A stretch of 64,000 nt of DNA, from positions 124,001-188,000 of the forward strand of contig NZ_PYCN01000009.1 of the NCBI RefSeq assembly GCF_003062295.1, in the 5' to 3' direction. A program made the translations under genes and the position numbers. The notes under the pieces were generated by a model. The model was not told where the DNA came from. It did not search any database and saw only the letters and a list, made by a program, of their open reading frames with translations. Source of the DNA: Bradyrhizobium algeriense. GTDB lineage: Bacteria; Pseudomonadota; Alphaproteobacteria; Rhizobiales; Xanthobacteraceae. Positions 1-8,841 of this stretch are shown piece by piece. Numbering within the stretch: position 1 is the first letter of the stretch; every line of letters begins with the position of its first letter.

Positions 1-46
1 CGAAAGTGAGCAGATGATCGATGGCTTTAACGGGGTTTTCAGTCAC
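1..46 (-). CDS. Start of an unidentified protein (partial, runs off the window)
   Basis: A GTG at 46-44 overlaps the TGA stop (45-43) of the racemase gene in a GTGA junction, the arrangement used repeatedly in this operon. It opens a frame reading MTENPVKAIDHLLTF to the window edge. Only 15 residues are visible, so the family cannot be named. Position and coupling indicate that it is the next gene of the operon with the TctC-type binding protein, the MmgE/PrpD protein and the racemase. Confidence 0.5.
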   Translation of the reverse strand, partial: MTENPVKAIDHLLTF

Positions 47-756
47 GGTGTCCCTCGATCATGATCTAGAAGCGCATCAACGTGCAGGGTGACGGCATCG
101 ACAACATCGTTCGGCATGTTGCCGTTCGGGTAGAGCAACGGCAGCTCCGTGCATGCCAGGAGCAGTGCGTCGGCACCGCGACGCCGCAGACCGTCGGCTA
201 TATCGTCAATCTTGCGGCGTGCGGCGGGCGTGATCATGCCGTGCGCGAGCTGATCCTCGATAATCGCATCGACCGCGGCCTGGCCGGCAGCATCGGGCCG
301 CAAGACACCGGTCACGCCGGCCCGCTCAAGACGCGCGTCGATGAAATCCTGGCTGGCGGCGAAACGCGTTGCCAACACGCCGATGCGTTTCACTCCGCGT
401 CGCTGCAGAAGCACCCCGGCCGGATCGAGGACGTGAATGCACGGAAGGCTCGTGCTGGCAGCGATGGATGCAAACACCCGGTGCGCGGTCACGGCTGTGA
501 GCGCGACCAGGCCCGCACCGCCAGCGGCAAGCGTTGCGACAGCGCCCACGAGCCGGTCTGCGATCGCCTGCCATTCGTCCTTCAGGGCCATCTGAAACAA
601 CGGCGCAAAATCGAGCGTCACGACGAGACTTTCCGGCGTCGAGCGTGCGCCCCGCAAGGCCTCGCCCCGCTCATTCAGCATACGATAATATCGAGCGGTC
701 GAATGCCACGTCATGCCGCCGACGAGGCCGATCAGCTCAGTGCGATGGGCTCTCAT
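43..756 (-). CDS. Aspartate/glutamate racemase family protein
   Basis: A 237-residue cofactor-independent amino-acid racemase of the Asp/Glu racemase superfamily, which interconverts acidic amino acids by two-base proton transfer. The N-terminal GLVGGMTWHST motif and the C-terminal LLACTELPLLYP motif are intact, and the length is typical. The first catalytic position, usually Cys, is Thr87 (in ALTAVTAH), while the second is Cys202; the Thr/Cys pair is known from the E. coli L-Asp/Glu racemase YgeA. The ATG overlaps the TGA of the upstream MmgE/PrpD gene (ATGA), so the two are translationally coupled. Substrate is inferred from the family only; related maleate isomerases and hydantoin racemases cannot be excluded. 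Confidence 0.85.
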   Translation of the reverse strand: MRAHRTELIGLVGGMTWHSTARYYRMLNERGEALRGARSTPESLVVTLDFAPLFQMALKDEWQAIADRLVGAVATLAAGGAGLVALTAVTAHRVFASIAASTSLPCIHVLDPAGVLLQRRGVKRIGVLATRFAASQDFIDARLERAGVTGVLRPDAAGQAAVDAIIEDQLAHGMITPAARRKIDDIADGLRRRGADALLLACTELPLLYPNGNMPNDVVDAVTLHVDALLDHDRGTP

Positions 757-2117
757 GCAGCAAAAGCCGCGATAAGCGGTTCGACTGATGGTGCCGAGCG
801 CAGAGTCTTGATCGCCGCAATCAGGGCGTCACCGTCACGCCAGCCAGGCCTTCCTGAAAAGGCCGCACACTGGAGAAATTTCGCAATGAGATCGTTCTGT
901 GTTGGCGGGTTCTCAGGCCAGCCTCGTCCGAACTGCGCCGGGATGACGCGCCTGGCGCCGTCCTTGTTGGAGATGATTGCCTCACACTGATCGAAATGAC
1001 CGAAAGCAGGTTCTTCTGCGACATCGATGCGCTGCGCAAAGGCTACAATGTCTGGCGCAGTCGCAGCGCTTGCAGTGAACTCGTCCAGCGTTGCGCGGCC
1101 GCGTAATATGGCATTGGCGGCGACGTAGCGGACGTTGAACTGCGCATCGACTTCGGGTGTCTCCGCCGGTGCGTAGGGGCCGCCGCAGATTACGTTCATG
1201 GCCGGCGAAATGCGCAGCGACAGGCCGGCGGTCTGGTTGAACGCGATCTCGCCGCGCCCTCGTGCGGCAAGCAACGCCTCGGTCAGCGCCAGGGTCACTC
1301 CGCAGCTTGGGTAGAGCTTGACGCAGGTGGCCTCCTCGCCAAAAAACCTCTCTCCTAGGTTTTCGCCGAGAAGCGTCAGATCCGGCTCTGCGGGCCCGTA
1401 GAGCCGAAAGAAGCCGCATTCACCCGCAAGGGCCCGCTTCGGTCCGCTGATCCCCGATTGAGCCAGGAACACGGCCTCAAGCGCGTGGCGGGCCACGAGT
1501 CCTTGACTGATCCTCACGGCAAGTACCTTGTCTTGATAGTGCTGGAACGTGCCGATACCGAAATCGAAGGCAAGCCCGATGGCGTCGCTCATCTGCGCGC
1601 GTGTCAGCCCAAGGAGCCGGCTCGCGATGATGGCGCCCGAAAACAGCCCAAGCACGTTGCTGTCGAACCCTCGATAAAAGAAGCCGTTTGCCTGCGCGGC
1701 CCGATTGATCCTCTGGCCCACATCCTGTCCGACGGCCAGGGCGGCAAGCACTGCTTCGCCGCCGGCACCGGACATTTCCGCCGCAGCGAGAGCGACCGGC
1801 ACATCCGACGAACTCGGATGCCATCCGGGCGACAGCACATCGCAGAAATCAAGGGCTCGCGCCCTCACCGCATTGACAAAGGCCGCCTGGGGCGCGGCAA
1901 GTTTTTCGGTCGATCCGATTACCGTAGCCTCGCGCGCACCGCTCCAGCGCCGTGCGAGCGATAATGCCACGCTTGTGCCGGCTTGATCATAGCCAGCGAC
2001 GAGACAGCCAAGATTGTCGAGAACGCGACGCAGTTGGAAATTCATCGTCTCCGTCGGGATTTTCGCTGCATCGACGGAAAAGGCATGATCCAGAAGCGCA
2101 TCGAGCGGATCGTTCAC
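753..2117 (-). CDS. MmgE/PrpD family protein
   Basis: A 454-residue protein of the MmgE/PrpD family, which includes 2-methylcitrate dehydratase and several less-characterised dehydratases or isomerases of organic acids. Recognisable stretches include RRVLDNLGCLVAGYD near the N terminus, DVLSPGWHPSSSDVPVALAAAE, KLYPSCGVTLALTEALL and QFNVRYVAANAILRG. I chose the GTG at 2117-2115 because it overlaps the TGA of the upstream binding-protein gene (GTGA) and gives the usual family start; the open frame extends further upstream only as a shadow of that gene. Neighbours are a tricarboxylate-type binding protein and an amino-acid racemase, suggesting organic or amino acid catabolism. No methylcitrate synthase or PrpB is nearby, so a propionate role is unlikely. 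Confidence 0.85.
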   Translation of the reverse strand: MNDPLDALLDHAFSVDAAKIPTETMNFQLRRVLDNLGCLVAGYDQAGTSVALSLARRWSGAREATVIGSTEKLAAPQAAFVNAVRARALDFCDVLSPGWHPSSSDVPVALAAAEMSGAGGEAVLAALAVGQDVGQRINRAAQANGFFYRGFDSNVLGLFSGAIIASRLLGLTRAQMSDAIGLAFDFGIGTFQHYQDKVLAVRISQGLVARHALEAVFLAQSGISGPKRALAGECGFFRLYGPAEPDLTLLGENLGERFFGEEATCVKLYPSCGVTLALTEALLAARGRGEIAFNQTAGLSLRISPAMNVICGGPYAPAETPEVDAQFNVRYVAANAILRGRATLDEFTASAATAPDIVAFAQRIDVAEEPAFGHFDQCEAIISNKDGARRVIPAQFGRGWPENPPTQNDLIAKFLQCAAFSGRPGWRDGDALIAAIKTLRSAPSVEPLIAAFAA

Positions 2118-3094
2118 TGCTGTTCGAGCCCGAGGTCGCGGAAGACGGCCTTGATCGTGGCAATCTCGGTTTCCAGATTGCGGGCAAACTCCTCCGGCGT
2201 CGACGCGACCGGCTCGAAGCCGAGCCGCACCATTCTGTCCGAGACTTCGGGACTGCGGACCACCGCCCGCATCTCCTGGGATAGCCGGTCGACGATCGGC
2301 GGAGGCGTTTGTCCGGGGGCGAACGCGCCGAGCCAAACGCCGATCTTGAACACCGGATCAGCGAAGCCAAGCTCGGTCAGGGTCGGCAGGTCAGGCAGCG
2401 CCGACGATCTCTTGGTTCCGGAGACAGCAAGCGCCTTCAGCGTGCCAGTCTCGATATGCTGCCGCGTATTGGCGATGGATGCGAACGATACCGGAATCTG
2501 GCCGCTGAGCAGATCGTTGACGATCGGCGCCTCACCCCGATAGGGAACGTGCGTCATACCAAGCTTGAAATGCCGGTTCCATAATGCTTCGCCGGCGAGA
2601 TGGGCCGATCCGCCGATGCCCCACGACCCGTAAGCGAGCGGCTGACCTGGGGTCTTGACCTGTTCGGCAAATTCTTGAGGCGTGCGCGCACTGAACTTCC
2701 CGCCTGCCACCAAAATCATCGGCGCCAGGAAGGCCTGGGTTATTGGTGCAAAATCCTTCACGGGATCATAGGCGATGGTCTTGAACAGCGCGACATTGTT
2801 GACTTGCGTGTCGATGACCGTGAACAAAAGCGTGTAGCCGTCGGGTTGCGCTTTGGCGACCGCGTTCGCGCCAAGCATACCGCTCGCGCCGGTCCGGTTC
2901 TCCACGACCACGGTCTGTCCGACGCGTCGGGACATCCCCTCGCCGACCAAACGCGCGGTCGCGTCCAGCGGACCGCCCGCTGAATAGGGAACGATGAAGG
3001 TGATGGGACGGGCTGGATAGGTCTGGGCACGCGCCGCCGATCCCGCGGCGACCGAGCCGATCATCGCAGCGACGAATTGACGGCGGTTCATCAT
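2114..3094 (-). CDS. Tripartite tricarboxylate transporter (Bug/TctC) substrate-binding protein
   Basis: A 326-residue periplasmic binding protein of the Bug/TctC family. A signal peptide with a twin-arginine-like start (MMNRRQF) and an AxA cleavage region ends near residue 24. The mature part shows family hallmarks: PARPITFIVPYSAGGPLDATAR, VVENRTGASGMLGA, AKAQPDGYTLL and HVPYRGEAPIVNDLLSGQ. These proteins bind carboxylates for TctAB transporters, but many are orphans, as here: no tctA or tctB genes are visible. It is the first of the tightly coupled minus-strand genes and lies 69 bp downstream of an AraC-type regulator. The ligand is probably a carboxylate processed by the MmgE/PrpD protein, by context. 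Confidence 0.92.
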   Translation of the reverse strand: MMNRRQFVAAMIGSVAAGSAARAQTYPARPITFIVPYSAGGPLDATARLVGEGMSRRVGQTVVVENRTGASGMLGANAVAKAQPDGYTLLFTVIDTQVNNVALFKTIAYDPVKDFAPITQAFLAPMILVAGGKFSARTPQEFAEQVKTPGQPLAYGSWGIGGSAHLAGEALWNRHFKLGMTHVPYRGEAPIVNDLLSGQIPVSFASIANTRQHIETGTLKALAVSGTKRSSALPDLPTLTELGFADPVFKIGVWLGAFAPGQTPPPIVDRLSQEMRAVVRSPEVSDRMVRLGFEPVASTPEEFARNLETEIATIKAVFRDLGLEQQ

Positions 3095-3163
3095 ACCCTC
3101 CTTACGATGAGGGAAAGCTTAGCGTCCGCCGAAGCCGCTCGCGGTGCCGAACGTTGCGGACGT

Positions 3164-4162
3164 TCAGGCCTTTTGTTGCACAGCCAGAGCACGTCGCGTC
3201 GCACCGGGCGACCGTCCGAACTGCCGGCGGAACGCGGCGGCAAATTTGGACGGGCAGGCCCATCCCGCATCGAGGGCAATGGCAGCGACCGTGTCATCGG
3301 TCGATTGCAGGGCCAGGAATGCCCGATCGAGCCGCCGGTTGCGCATTATTCGTGCCGGCGACTCTCCATGCCGGGCCTTGCTGGCCCGCCACAAGGTCGA
3401 GCGCGCAAGTCCGGTCTTATCCTCCACGGCCTTGAGACGAGCGGGAACGGCAGAAGCGGATCGCCCCGCGAGAATACGCTGGAACAACTCGGCGGATCCC
3501 GGACGCGTGTCAGCAACGATATCGTGAAAGGTGTGGCGCATGAACGCGCAGGTGAGTTCGGTGCCGCGGCCGGCAAGCGTGCGGAGCATCATCCGTTCAC
3601 TGGCTTCCCAAGGCGCGAAGCCCTCCAGGATCGACTGCTCCCGCCCCGACCACGGCGCATTGACGATGACGCTCCCATCATGCGCACCGAGGGCGGGCGG
3701 CCATTCACTGTCGAGGTCGAGCTGCAGGTCACGGGCAACACGCATCAAGGCGCCCGGCGTCAGCCTGATCTGAAAGAACGAAGCTGGACCTGCCGGGAGC
3801 CCAACGAGGAAGCCCCCTCGTTCGTTGGAAGCGCGCAGATGCGCGTATCCCGTTCTGAGATCCAGCGGCTTCGAGCGTCGCCCAATCGCCTCGCCGGCGA
3901 TGTTGCCGGTCAGGTAGAATGTCAAAAGGAAACGTGAGCCGGGCTGCAGGTGGACGATCGCCGGTCGATCGAGTTCGAACCTGCCAAACACTGCGGAGAT
4001 TTCGTCGTCGATGGTCGTACGCAGAAAGATGTTCTGTCGGTCTGCCGAACGATAGATGAAGTCGTCCGTCACGAGCGGCAAGGACGGCGCATGAGCCGTC
4101 CGCCGACCGGACAATCGCTGGATGAAGGCCGCTTCGCCGACCGCTTGCTTCGATAGCTGCAT
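3164..4162 (-). CDS. AraC family transcriptional regulator
   Basis: A 332-residue regulator with an N-terminal AraC-binding-like sensor region and a C-terminal AraC/XylS helix-turn-helix domain: KTGLARSTLWRASKARHGESP is the first helix-turn-helix and VAAIALDAGWACPSKFAAAFRRQFGRSPGATRR the second, with its canonical GW..PSKFAAAFRRQFG signature. The ATG at 4162 follows an AAGGAG ribosome-binding site (4175-4170); the open frame extends 81 codons upstream without such support. It lies directly upstream of the TctC/MmgE/racemase genes on the same strand and probably controls them, possibly in the same transcript. The effector is unknown. Confidence 0.88.
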   Translation of the reverse strand: MQLSKQAVGEAAFIQRLSGRRTAHAPSLPLVTDDFIYRSADRQNIFLRTTIDDEISAVFGRFELDRPAIVHLQPGSRFLLTFYLTGNIAGEAIGRRSKPLDLRTGYAHLRASNERGGFLVGLPAGPASFFQIRLTPGALMRVARDLQLDLDSEWPPALGAHDGSVIVNAPWSGREQSILEGFAPWEASERMMLRTLAGRGTELTCAFMRHTFHDIVADTRPGSAELFQRILAGRSASAVPARLKAVEDKTGLARSTLWRASKARHGESPARIMRNRRLDRAFLALQSTDDTVAAIALDAGWACPSKFAAAFRRQFGRSPGATRRALAVQQKA

Positions 4163-4558
4163 CACGCTCTCCTTCGTAAGCGAGCCTGCAACCTTATCAG
4201 CTTCTTGCCGCTCATGGTATCGGCGCCGAACAAATGACAACAGCCCGCCGCTTCGCGCGGGACGTCTGCATGCTTCGACCCCACGGGAGCCGCCACCCGC
4301 CAGAAAATATAATTCGATGCGATCGAACAACTCTTCCGGCCGCCGCCTCCACGAGATCGGGATCGATCCCGAAAAACTCGGCAAAGCCCTCACATCTCGA
4401 CCCATTCGATCTCCCGAGGAAAAGGATCTATGTCCGCTTGGTCCACGAAGCGCTTCGGCACCATTGCTGAGAAAATGGTCCGCCCGATAGATTCAGCGAA
4501 GCTGACGCTTCGGGCTTTTGTCAGCGGTCACAGGTGCCGATGGGGTAGACCTTGACAT
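4163..4558. other. 396-bp gap between the AraC gene and the ketose epimerase gene
   Basis: Both flanking genes are on the minus strand, so this holds the 3' end of the epimerase transcript and presumably the AraC promoter. Apart from the possible broken small gene at 4390-4558 I see no recognisable coding signal, terminator or repeat. Confidence 0.5.
4390..4558 (-). pseudogene. Possible broken small gene downstream of the epimerase
   Basis: An ATG at 4558 abuts the epimerase stop (TGAATG) and opens a 21-codon frame (MSRSTPSAPVTADKSPKRQ...) ending at 4493. A second frame, shifted by one base, continues without a start as FAESIGRTIFSAMVPKRF, then a C-terminal part ending EIEWVEM and a stop at 4390. 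Joined by a one-base change they would make a protein of roughly 55 residues. The composition looks protein-like, but I recognise no family. It may be chance. Confidence 0.22.
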
Positions 4559-5410
4559 TCAGGACCCGGCCTCGGCCCAGCCTTGCCGCATGCCCTTGAG
4601 CCCGAACTCATAAACCTCCTCCTCGTTGGGGGAGAAGTCGCGCCACACGCGGGTGGCGGCGGCGAGCGCCGGAACGGCGCGGCCGAAGGCTTCGATCGTC
4701 AACCTGCCATCATATTTTGCGGCCCTCAGCGCCTTATAAGTGGGACCCCACGGCACATGGCCCTTCCCCGGGGTGCCGCGATCATTCTCAGAGATATGGA
4801 CATGGATCATGTGTCGCTTGATTGTATTTATGGCGGCGACCGGGTCCTTCTCCTCGATGTTGGCATGGAATGTATCGTACATCCCTTTGATTGCGGGATG
4901 ATCGACTTCGTCCAGATAGCTGGCCAACTGATCCATCGTGCTGAGGAAGTAGCATTCGAAGCGGTTCACCGCCTCAAGGGCAAAGCTCATGCCGTGCGTT
5001 CCGGCATGGTCGCCAACGCGGCGATGAAATTCGACCCCGCGCTTGCGCTCATCCGCCGTGGGCCCCCTGCCAGTGAAGCGACCGAGTTCGGAGTGCATCG
5101 GGCCGGCGATGATCGATCCTCCAAGCGCCTTGGTGCAGTCGATGACCCAATTGGTCCGTTCGACCGCGGCCTGCCGCTCCATCTTGTCGTCCGAGAGTGG
5201 ATTGTGCCCCGCCCCCAGCACGCTCACGGTTGTGACGTCGAGATCCATCTTGGCAAGTTGCTCTCCGAGCCTTGCGTAGGAATCGATCGTGCCTTCGAAG
5301 ACCGGAACCTCCACGCTGTCATAACCCGTCCTCTTGAGCGCCTTCAGCACAGGCGCGTGTTCGTCGGTGACATGCCCTGTCCAGAGCAGCAGATTGAATC
5401 CGTACTTCAT
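4559..5410 (-). CDS. Sugar phosphate isomerase/epimerase (ketose 3-epimerase-like)
   Basis: A 283-residue TIM-barrel enzyme of the xylose-isomerase-like superfamily, closest in pattern to D-tagatose/D-allulose (psicose) 3-epimerases. The expected metal and substrate motifs are present in order: GAGHNPLSDDK, FALEAVNRFE (metal-binding Glu), GMYDTFHANIEE (Asp/His), HVHISENDRGTPGKG and TIEAFGR (second Glu). These enzymes epimerise free ketoses at C3 using Mn or Co. No kinase or transporter is directly beside it; the PfpI-type gene lies 56 bp upstream on the same strand. Hydroxypyruvate isomerase or an inositol-pathway epimerase are alternatives. Confidence 0.82.
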   Translation of the reverse strand: MKYGFNLLLWTGHVTDEHAPVLKALKRTGYDSVEVPVFEGTIDSYARLGEQLAKMDLDVTTVSVLGAGHNPLSDDKMERQAAVERTNWVIDCTKALGGSIIAGPMHSELGRFTGRGPTADERKRGVEFHRRVGDHAGTHGMSFALEAVNRFECYFLSTMDQLASYLDEVDHPAIKGMYDTFHANIEEKDPVAAINTIKRHMIHVHISENDRGTPGKGHVPWGPTYKALRAAKYDGRLTIEAFGRAVPALAAATRVWRDFSPNEEEVYEFGLKGMRQGWAEAGS

Positions 5411-5466
5411 CCGCGCCTTCCCATTGAGCTCTCCTACAGCAGGCGATCCGGGGCCAGTTCCGCGGC

Positions 5467-6213
5467 TTAGCCCTTTGCAGGCACCAGTTGCTTCACCATC
5501 GCGTCAATCAGGCGCGGGAGGTCATAAGGGAAGCGGGCCGTAATCAGGTTGCCGTCGACCACGCAGGGTTCGTCCAGGACCGTAGCGCCAGCGTTTTCGA
5601 GGTCGATCTGTATGTTCCACACAGCCGTGGCGCGCTTGCCTTTGAGGATCTTGGCACTCACCATAACCCATTGGCCATGACAGATGGCGCATGTGGGTTT
5701 ACCCGCTTCATACATGGCGCTCACAAACGCGCGCGCATGCTGGTCCATGCGCAGCGCATCAGGGTTCCAGCATCCGCCCGGCAGAAGCATGGCGTCGTAA
5801 TCCTCCGCCCTGGCTTCGTCCGTGTAGCGGTCGATCTTCAGCCAACCTGCATTTTCCATGAGGCGGATGGCGAGGACATGGGTGGCGCATTGCGGCGGGA
5901 AGCGGAGGCCGAGCGTCGGATCAAACTCACCTATGCGGGGCGAGACAACATGAACGGTGGCGCCGTGTTCGGTGAGCCAGCGATGAGCACCCAGAATCTC
6001 CACTTCCTCCACGCCATTGGTGCAGCAGATGGCGATGCGCTTGTCCTTGAGCAGACCTGGATTTGTGGGCGGATCAAGCAGGAAGCTCTTGAGCTCCCGA
6101 TTCAACTCGCCGTCAGCCGTCACCAACAATTCCGTCGAAATAGATGGGACCGGCGAAGAGGACATTAGCTGCTGCATGCGGTTGAAGGCCGTGGCTTGCG
6201 GAGACGCGCTCAT
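5467..6213 (-). CDS. DJ-1/PfpI family protein
   Basis: A 248-residue class-I glutamine amidotransferase-like protein of the DJ-1/PfpI family. The core starts near residue 58 (KRIAICCTNGVEEVEIL), has AMLLPGGCWNPDALR, and carries the nucleophile elbow AICHGQW with Cys178 followed by His179. A roughly 55-residue N-terminal extension precedes the usual domain start. Members act as glyoxalases, deglycases, chaperones or peptidases, so the precise activity is open. It shares strand and spacing with the downstream epimerase gene, a context compatible with handling reactive sugars or carbonyls. Confidence 0.85.
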   Translation of the reverse strand: MSASPQATAFNRMQQLMSSSPVPSISTELLVTADGELNRELKSFLLDPPTNPGLLKDKRIAICCTNGVEEVEILGAHRWLTEHGATVHVVSPRIGEFDPTLGLRFPPQCATHVLAIRLMENAGWLKIDRYTDEARAEDYDAMLLPGGCWNPDALRMDQHARAFVSAMYEAGKPTCAICHGQWVMVSAKILKGKRATAVWNIQIDLENAGATVLDEPCVVDGNLITARFPYDLPRLIDAMVKQLVPAKG

Positions 6214-6356
6214 CTTTCATGCTCCTGAACGAGGTTGATTGGCACATTCGCGACTAAAGGTATCAGAAAACGATCCGCCCTAAATGCACGGGTCTGTTGA
6301 TTGAAAGCGTTTTATCGGCAGGCATAGAATCCGTGGATGTCTTGACGGTACAGGCT

Positions 6357-6806
6357 TCACTCCTTGCGGCGACTCTGCAGCGTGATGAGGCCAGCTAAAG
6401 CAGCAGCGATAACCGCAACAGTCCATGTGAAGCCATGCATGTACCAAGGCGTTGCGTTGAGCTGAACTCTGCCCAGCACGGTGTTGGGATCCGGCGGCCT
6501 GAGGAAGAATGCGCCGTAGAGATGTGCGACAACGATGGAAGCGAGCAGCACAATGCAGAAGATCATGGCGACGACCATGGCCACCGTTACCAGCGAGCGC
6601 CTGGGCACACCAGGTTGCGCCAGAGGCAGGACGTTGTTGACCAGCCCAGCCAAAACGATCAGCGCGCAGCCAACTGTGAAAAGCGAGATGTTGAACGGCT
6701 GAAAAATCATCAGAAGCGCGAATACGCCAAGCCCGATGATGCTGTATTCCAGCGTCCGCGCCGCCGTCGGCGTCAGTCCGCCATTGCCTTGCTCGCCATT
6801 TCTCAT
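6357..6806 (-). CDS. Small integral membrane protein of the ABC operon
   Basis: A 149-residue protein with about four predicted membrane segments (around residues 20-38, 40-60, 72-97 and 124-143) and no enzymatic motif. Its start overlaps the end of the upstream ATPase gene by four bases (ATGA), so it is the last member of the ABC importer operon. Rhizobial importers with two ATPases, such as the glycerol system GlpPQSTUV, also carry a small membrane protein of unclear role; by analogy it may be an accessory transporter subunit. Function unknown. Confidence 0.7.
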   Translation of the reverse strand: MRNGEQGNGGLTPTAARTLEYSIIGLGVFALLMIFQPFNISLFTVGCALIVLAGLVNNVLPLAQPGVPRRSLVTVAMVVAMIFCIVLLASIVVAHLYGAFFLRPPDPNTVLGRVQLNATPWYMHGFTWTVAVIAAALAGLITLQSRRKE

Positions 6807-7891
6807 GCGCGCACCGCCTTTCCGTCGTCTGCAAACACGTGGGTTTGCGCGGGATCTGGAACGAGGTGGAGCGCCTCGCCAATCTTCACCCTTTTGTCAC
6901 GCGGCACGACGACCCGGATGTCGCTGCCCGTCTTGGTGCGCGCGTGAATAAGCGTTTCGGCACCCATTGGCTCAATGAGCTCGGCCATGGCGTCGATCGT
7001 GTCCCTGGTGTCCTCGGAGACAACGGTGAAAGCTCGCGGGCGAATTCCCACGGTGACCTTTCCAGCCTTCAGGTTTGCGACCGCGGGATGGACGCTCAGA
7101 TCGACATCCTGCTCGTCGAAGACCACTTTCGCCTTGCCATTGCCGTAGCTCTTGAATTGTGCGTCGATCAGGTTCATCTGCGGCGTGCCGATGAAGCTCG
7201 CAACAAAGACGTTGGCGGGTTTTGCGAAGACCTCGTGCGGGCTCCCCACCTGCTCGATGAGCCCGTCGCGCATGATGGCAATACGGTCTGCCATGGTCAG
7301 GGCCTCAAGCTGGTCGTGGGTGACTATGACAGTAGCTTTCGTGAGATTTGACAGCACGGCCTTGATCTGGCCGCGCATGGAGTGACGCAGCTCCACATCG
7401 AGCCGCGAGAGAGGTTCGTCGAACAGAAAGCATTTGGGATCCCGAACAATGGCGCGGGCAACGGCGGCGCGTTGCTTCTCGCCCTCCGAAATCTGTCCCG
7501 GCAGTCGGTCCAGGATATCGCGAAGATGCAGGATGTCAGCCACCTTCCTGACGCGAGCTGCCACTTCCGTGCTCCCAACTGCTTCGCGGTGAAGCGGCAT
7601 TGCAATGTTCTGCCCAACGCTCAGTGCCGGATAGAGAGCATAGAACTGGAAGACCATTGCGATGTCGCGCTTCTCCGGCGGCAGATTATTCACGCGCTGC
7701 CCTGCAATGACGACGTCCCCTGCCGTGGCGCGTTCGAGGCCGGCAATCGTGCGCAGCGTAGTCGTCTTGCCGCAGCCCGAAGGACCGAGCAGACAAACAA
7801 TTTCACCTGCAGCAACGGAAAGGTTGGCATCCTTGACGGCGACAAATGCGCCGAACTTCTTGGTGAGGTCACGTATTTCGATGGTCGACAT
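6803..7891 (-). CDS. ABC importer ATPase (MalK/UgpC-like), second of two in the operon
   Basis: A 362-residue ATPase of carbohydrate importers. It has Walker A GPSGCGKTT, a Q-loop (MVFQFYALYP), Walker B FLFDEPLSRLD, the switch histidine (VTHDQLEA) and a C-terminal TOBE/MOI regulatory domain. The signature motif is QISEGEKQR rather than LSGGQQQ. I chose the ATG at 7891 because AGGAA lies six bases upstream; a GTG at 7897 overlapping the permease stop is the alternative. Together with the different ATPase at 11555-12646 it probably forms a heterodimer energising the same permease pair. Confidence 0.9.
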   Translation of the reverse strand: MSTIEIRDLTKKFGAFVAVKDANLSVAAGEIVCLLGPSGCGKTTTLRTIAGLERATAGDVVIAGQRVNNLPPEKRDIAMVFQFYALYPALSVGQNIAMPLHREAVGSTEVAARVRKVADILHLRDILDRLPGQISEGEKQRAAVARAIVRDPKCFLFDEPLSRLDVELRHSMRGQIKAVLSNLTKATVIVTHDQLEALTMADRIAIMRDGLIEQVGSPHEVFAKPANVFVASFIGTPQMNLIDAQFKSYGNGKAKVVFDEQDVDLSVHPAVANLKAGKVTVGIRPRAFTVVSEDTRDTIDAMAELIEPMGAETLIHARTKTGSDIRVVVPRDKRVKIGEALHLVPDPAQTHVFADDGKAVRA

Positions 7892-7893
7892 GA

Positions 7894-8838
7894 TCACTTC
7901 CTGACCGTTCCGAACGTGACGCCACGCAGCAGGTGATCCTGCAAAAAGAAGGTGGCAAGGAAAACGGGAACAAGAAACAGGGTTTCAATGGCAGCCAGCA
8001 GCGTCCAGTCCGTTCCGCGCCCGCCGGAAGACACGGCCTGGTTCATGGCGACAGGCACGGTGCGTGTATCAGGGCCCGTCAGGAGTAGCGCGAACAGGAA
8101 TTCGTTCCAGGTGAGGATGAGGCCGAAAACGAATGTTGCGGCAAGACCCGCGACAACCTGCGGCAGGCAGATCTTGAAAAACACTTTGATTTCTGACGAC
8201 CCATCGATACGGGCTGCATCCTCGACGTCTGTCGACAACTCATCGAAGAAGCTCTTCATCATCCAGACGGTAAATGCGAGATTGAAAGCCGTATAGAGCA
8301 TGATGATGCCGAGATAGGATCCAGAAAGGCCCACGGCGCGGAACATCAGGATCACCGGAATGATGACGACGATCGCAGGCAGCATACGGGTCGTCAAAAT
8401 GATGAAGAGATAGGTATCGTTGCCCTTGAGCGGATAGCGCGAGAAGCCATAGGCGGCCAACGTGCCGATAACGAGGGCAAGCAGGACGGATGCCGACGCG
8501 ATCACGATGGAGTTGAAGAAGAATCGGTCAAACCCGGTGGACTCCGGCTGGCCACCCGCCGTCATGACGCGGGAAAAGACCGAGGCAAAGTTGTCCAATG
8601 TCGGTGTGAAGACAAACTGATCGGGGATGAGACCAAAGAATGAGGTAGGCGAAAGCGTTGGCGGCACTGAAAGCGCCAGCCCCTGCGGCTTTATAGCCGT
8701 GAAGATGATGAAGAGGACCGGCAGGAAGTAGATGAAGCTAACAACCGCCACGACGAGCGTGCGGCCCCAACCCGCCTCCGCGATGCCGCCGACGCTACGA
8801 AAGCCAATCCGCTCCCAGAAAGAAACTCTGTCTGTCAT
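7894..8838 (-). CDS. ABC sugar-type permease (MalG-like)
   Basis: A 314-residue inner-membrane permease of the MalFG class. It has a cytoplasmic N terminus, six probable membrane helices and the EAA loop (FFDELSTDVEDAARIDGSSEIKVFFKICLPQV), which contacts the ATPase. Its ATG starts just after the stop of the MalF-like gene, and its own stop runs into the ATPase start region. It pairs with the permease at 8842-9912 to form the channel. Substrate is not evident; sugar, polyol or glycerol derivatives are typical. Confidence 0.92.
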   Translation of the reverse strand: MTDRVSFWERIGFRSVGGIAEAGWGRTLVVAVVSFIYFLPVLFIIFTAIKPQGLALSVPPTLSPTSFFGLIPDQFVFTPTLDNFASVFSRVMTAGGQPESTGFDRFFFNSIVIASASVLLALVIGTLAAYGFSRYPLKGNDTYLFIILTTRMLPAIVVIIPVILMFRAVGLSGSYLGIIMLYTAFNLAFTVWMMKSFFDELSTDVEDAARIDGSSEIKVFFKICLPQVVAGLAATFVFGLILTWNEFLFALLLTGPDTRTVPVAMNQAVSSGGRGTDWTLLAAIETLFLVPVFLATFFLQDHLLRGVTFGTVRK

Positions 8839-8841
8839 GGC

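Noticed and set aside
82..990. Plus-strand frame of about 300 codons across the racemase and MmgE/PrpD genes
   Set aside because: Antisense shadow of two recognised and coupled enzymes.
753..2117. Reading the MmgE/PrpD gene as 2-methylcitrate dehydratase of propionate catabolism
   Set aside because: prpB, prpC and a propionate regulator are absent; the context is a TctC-type binding protein and a racemase.
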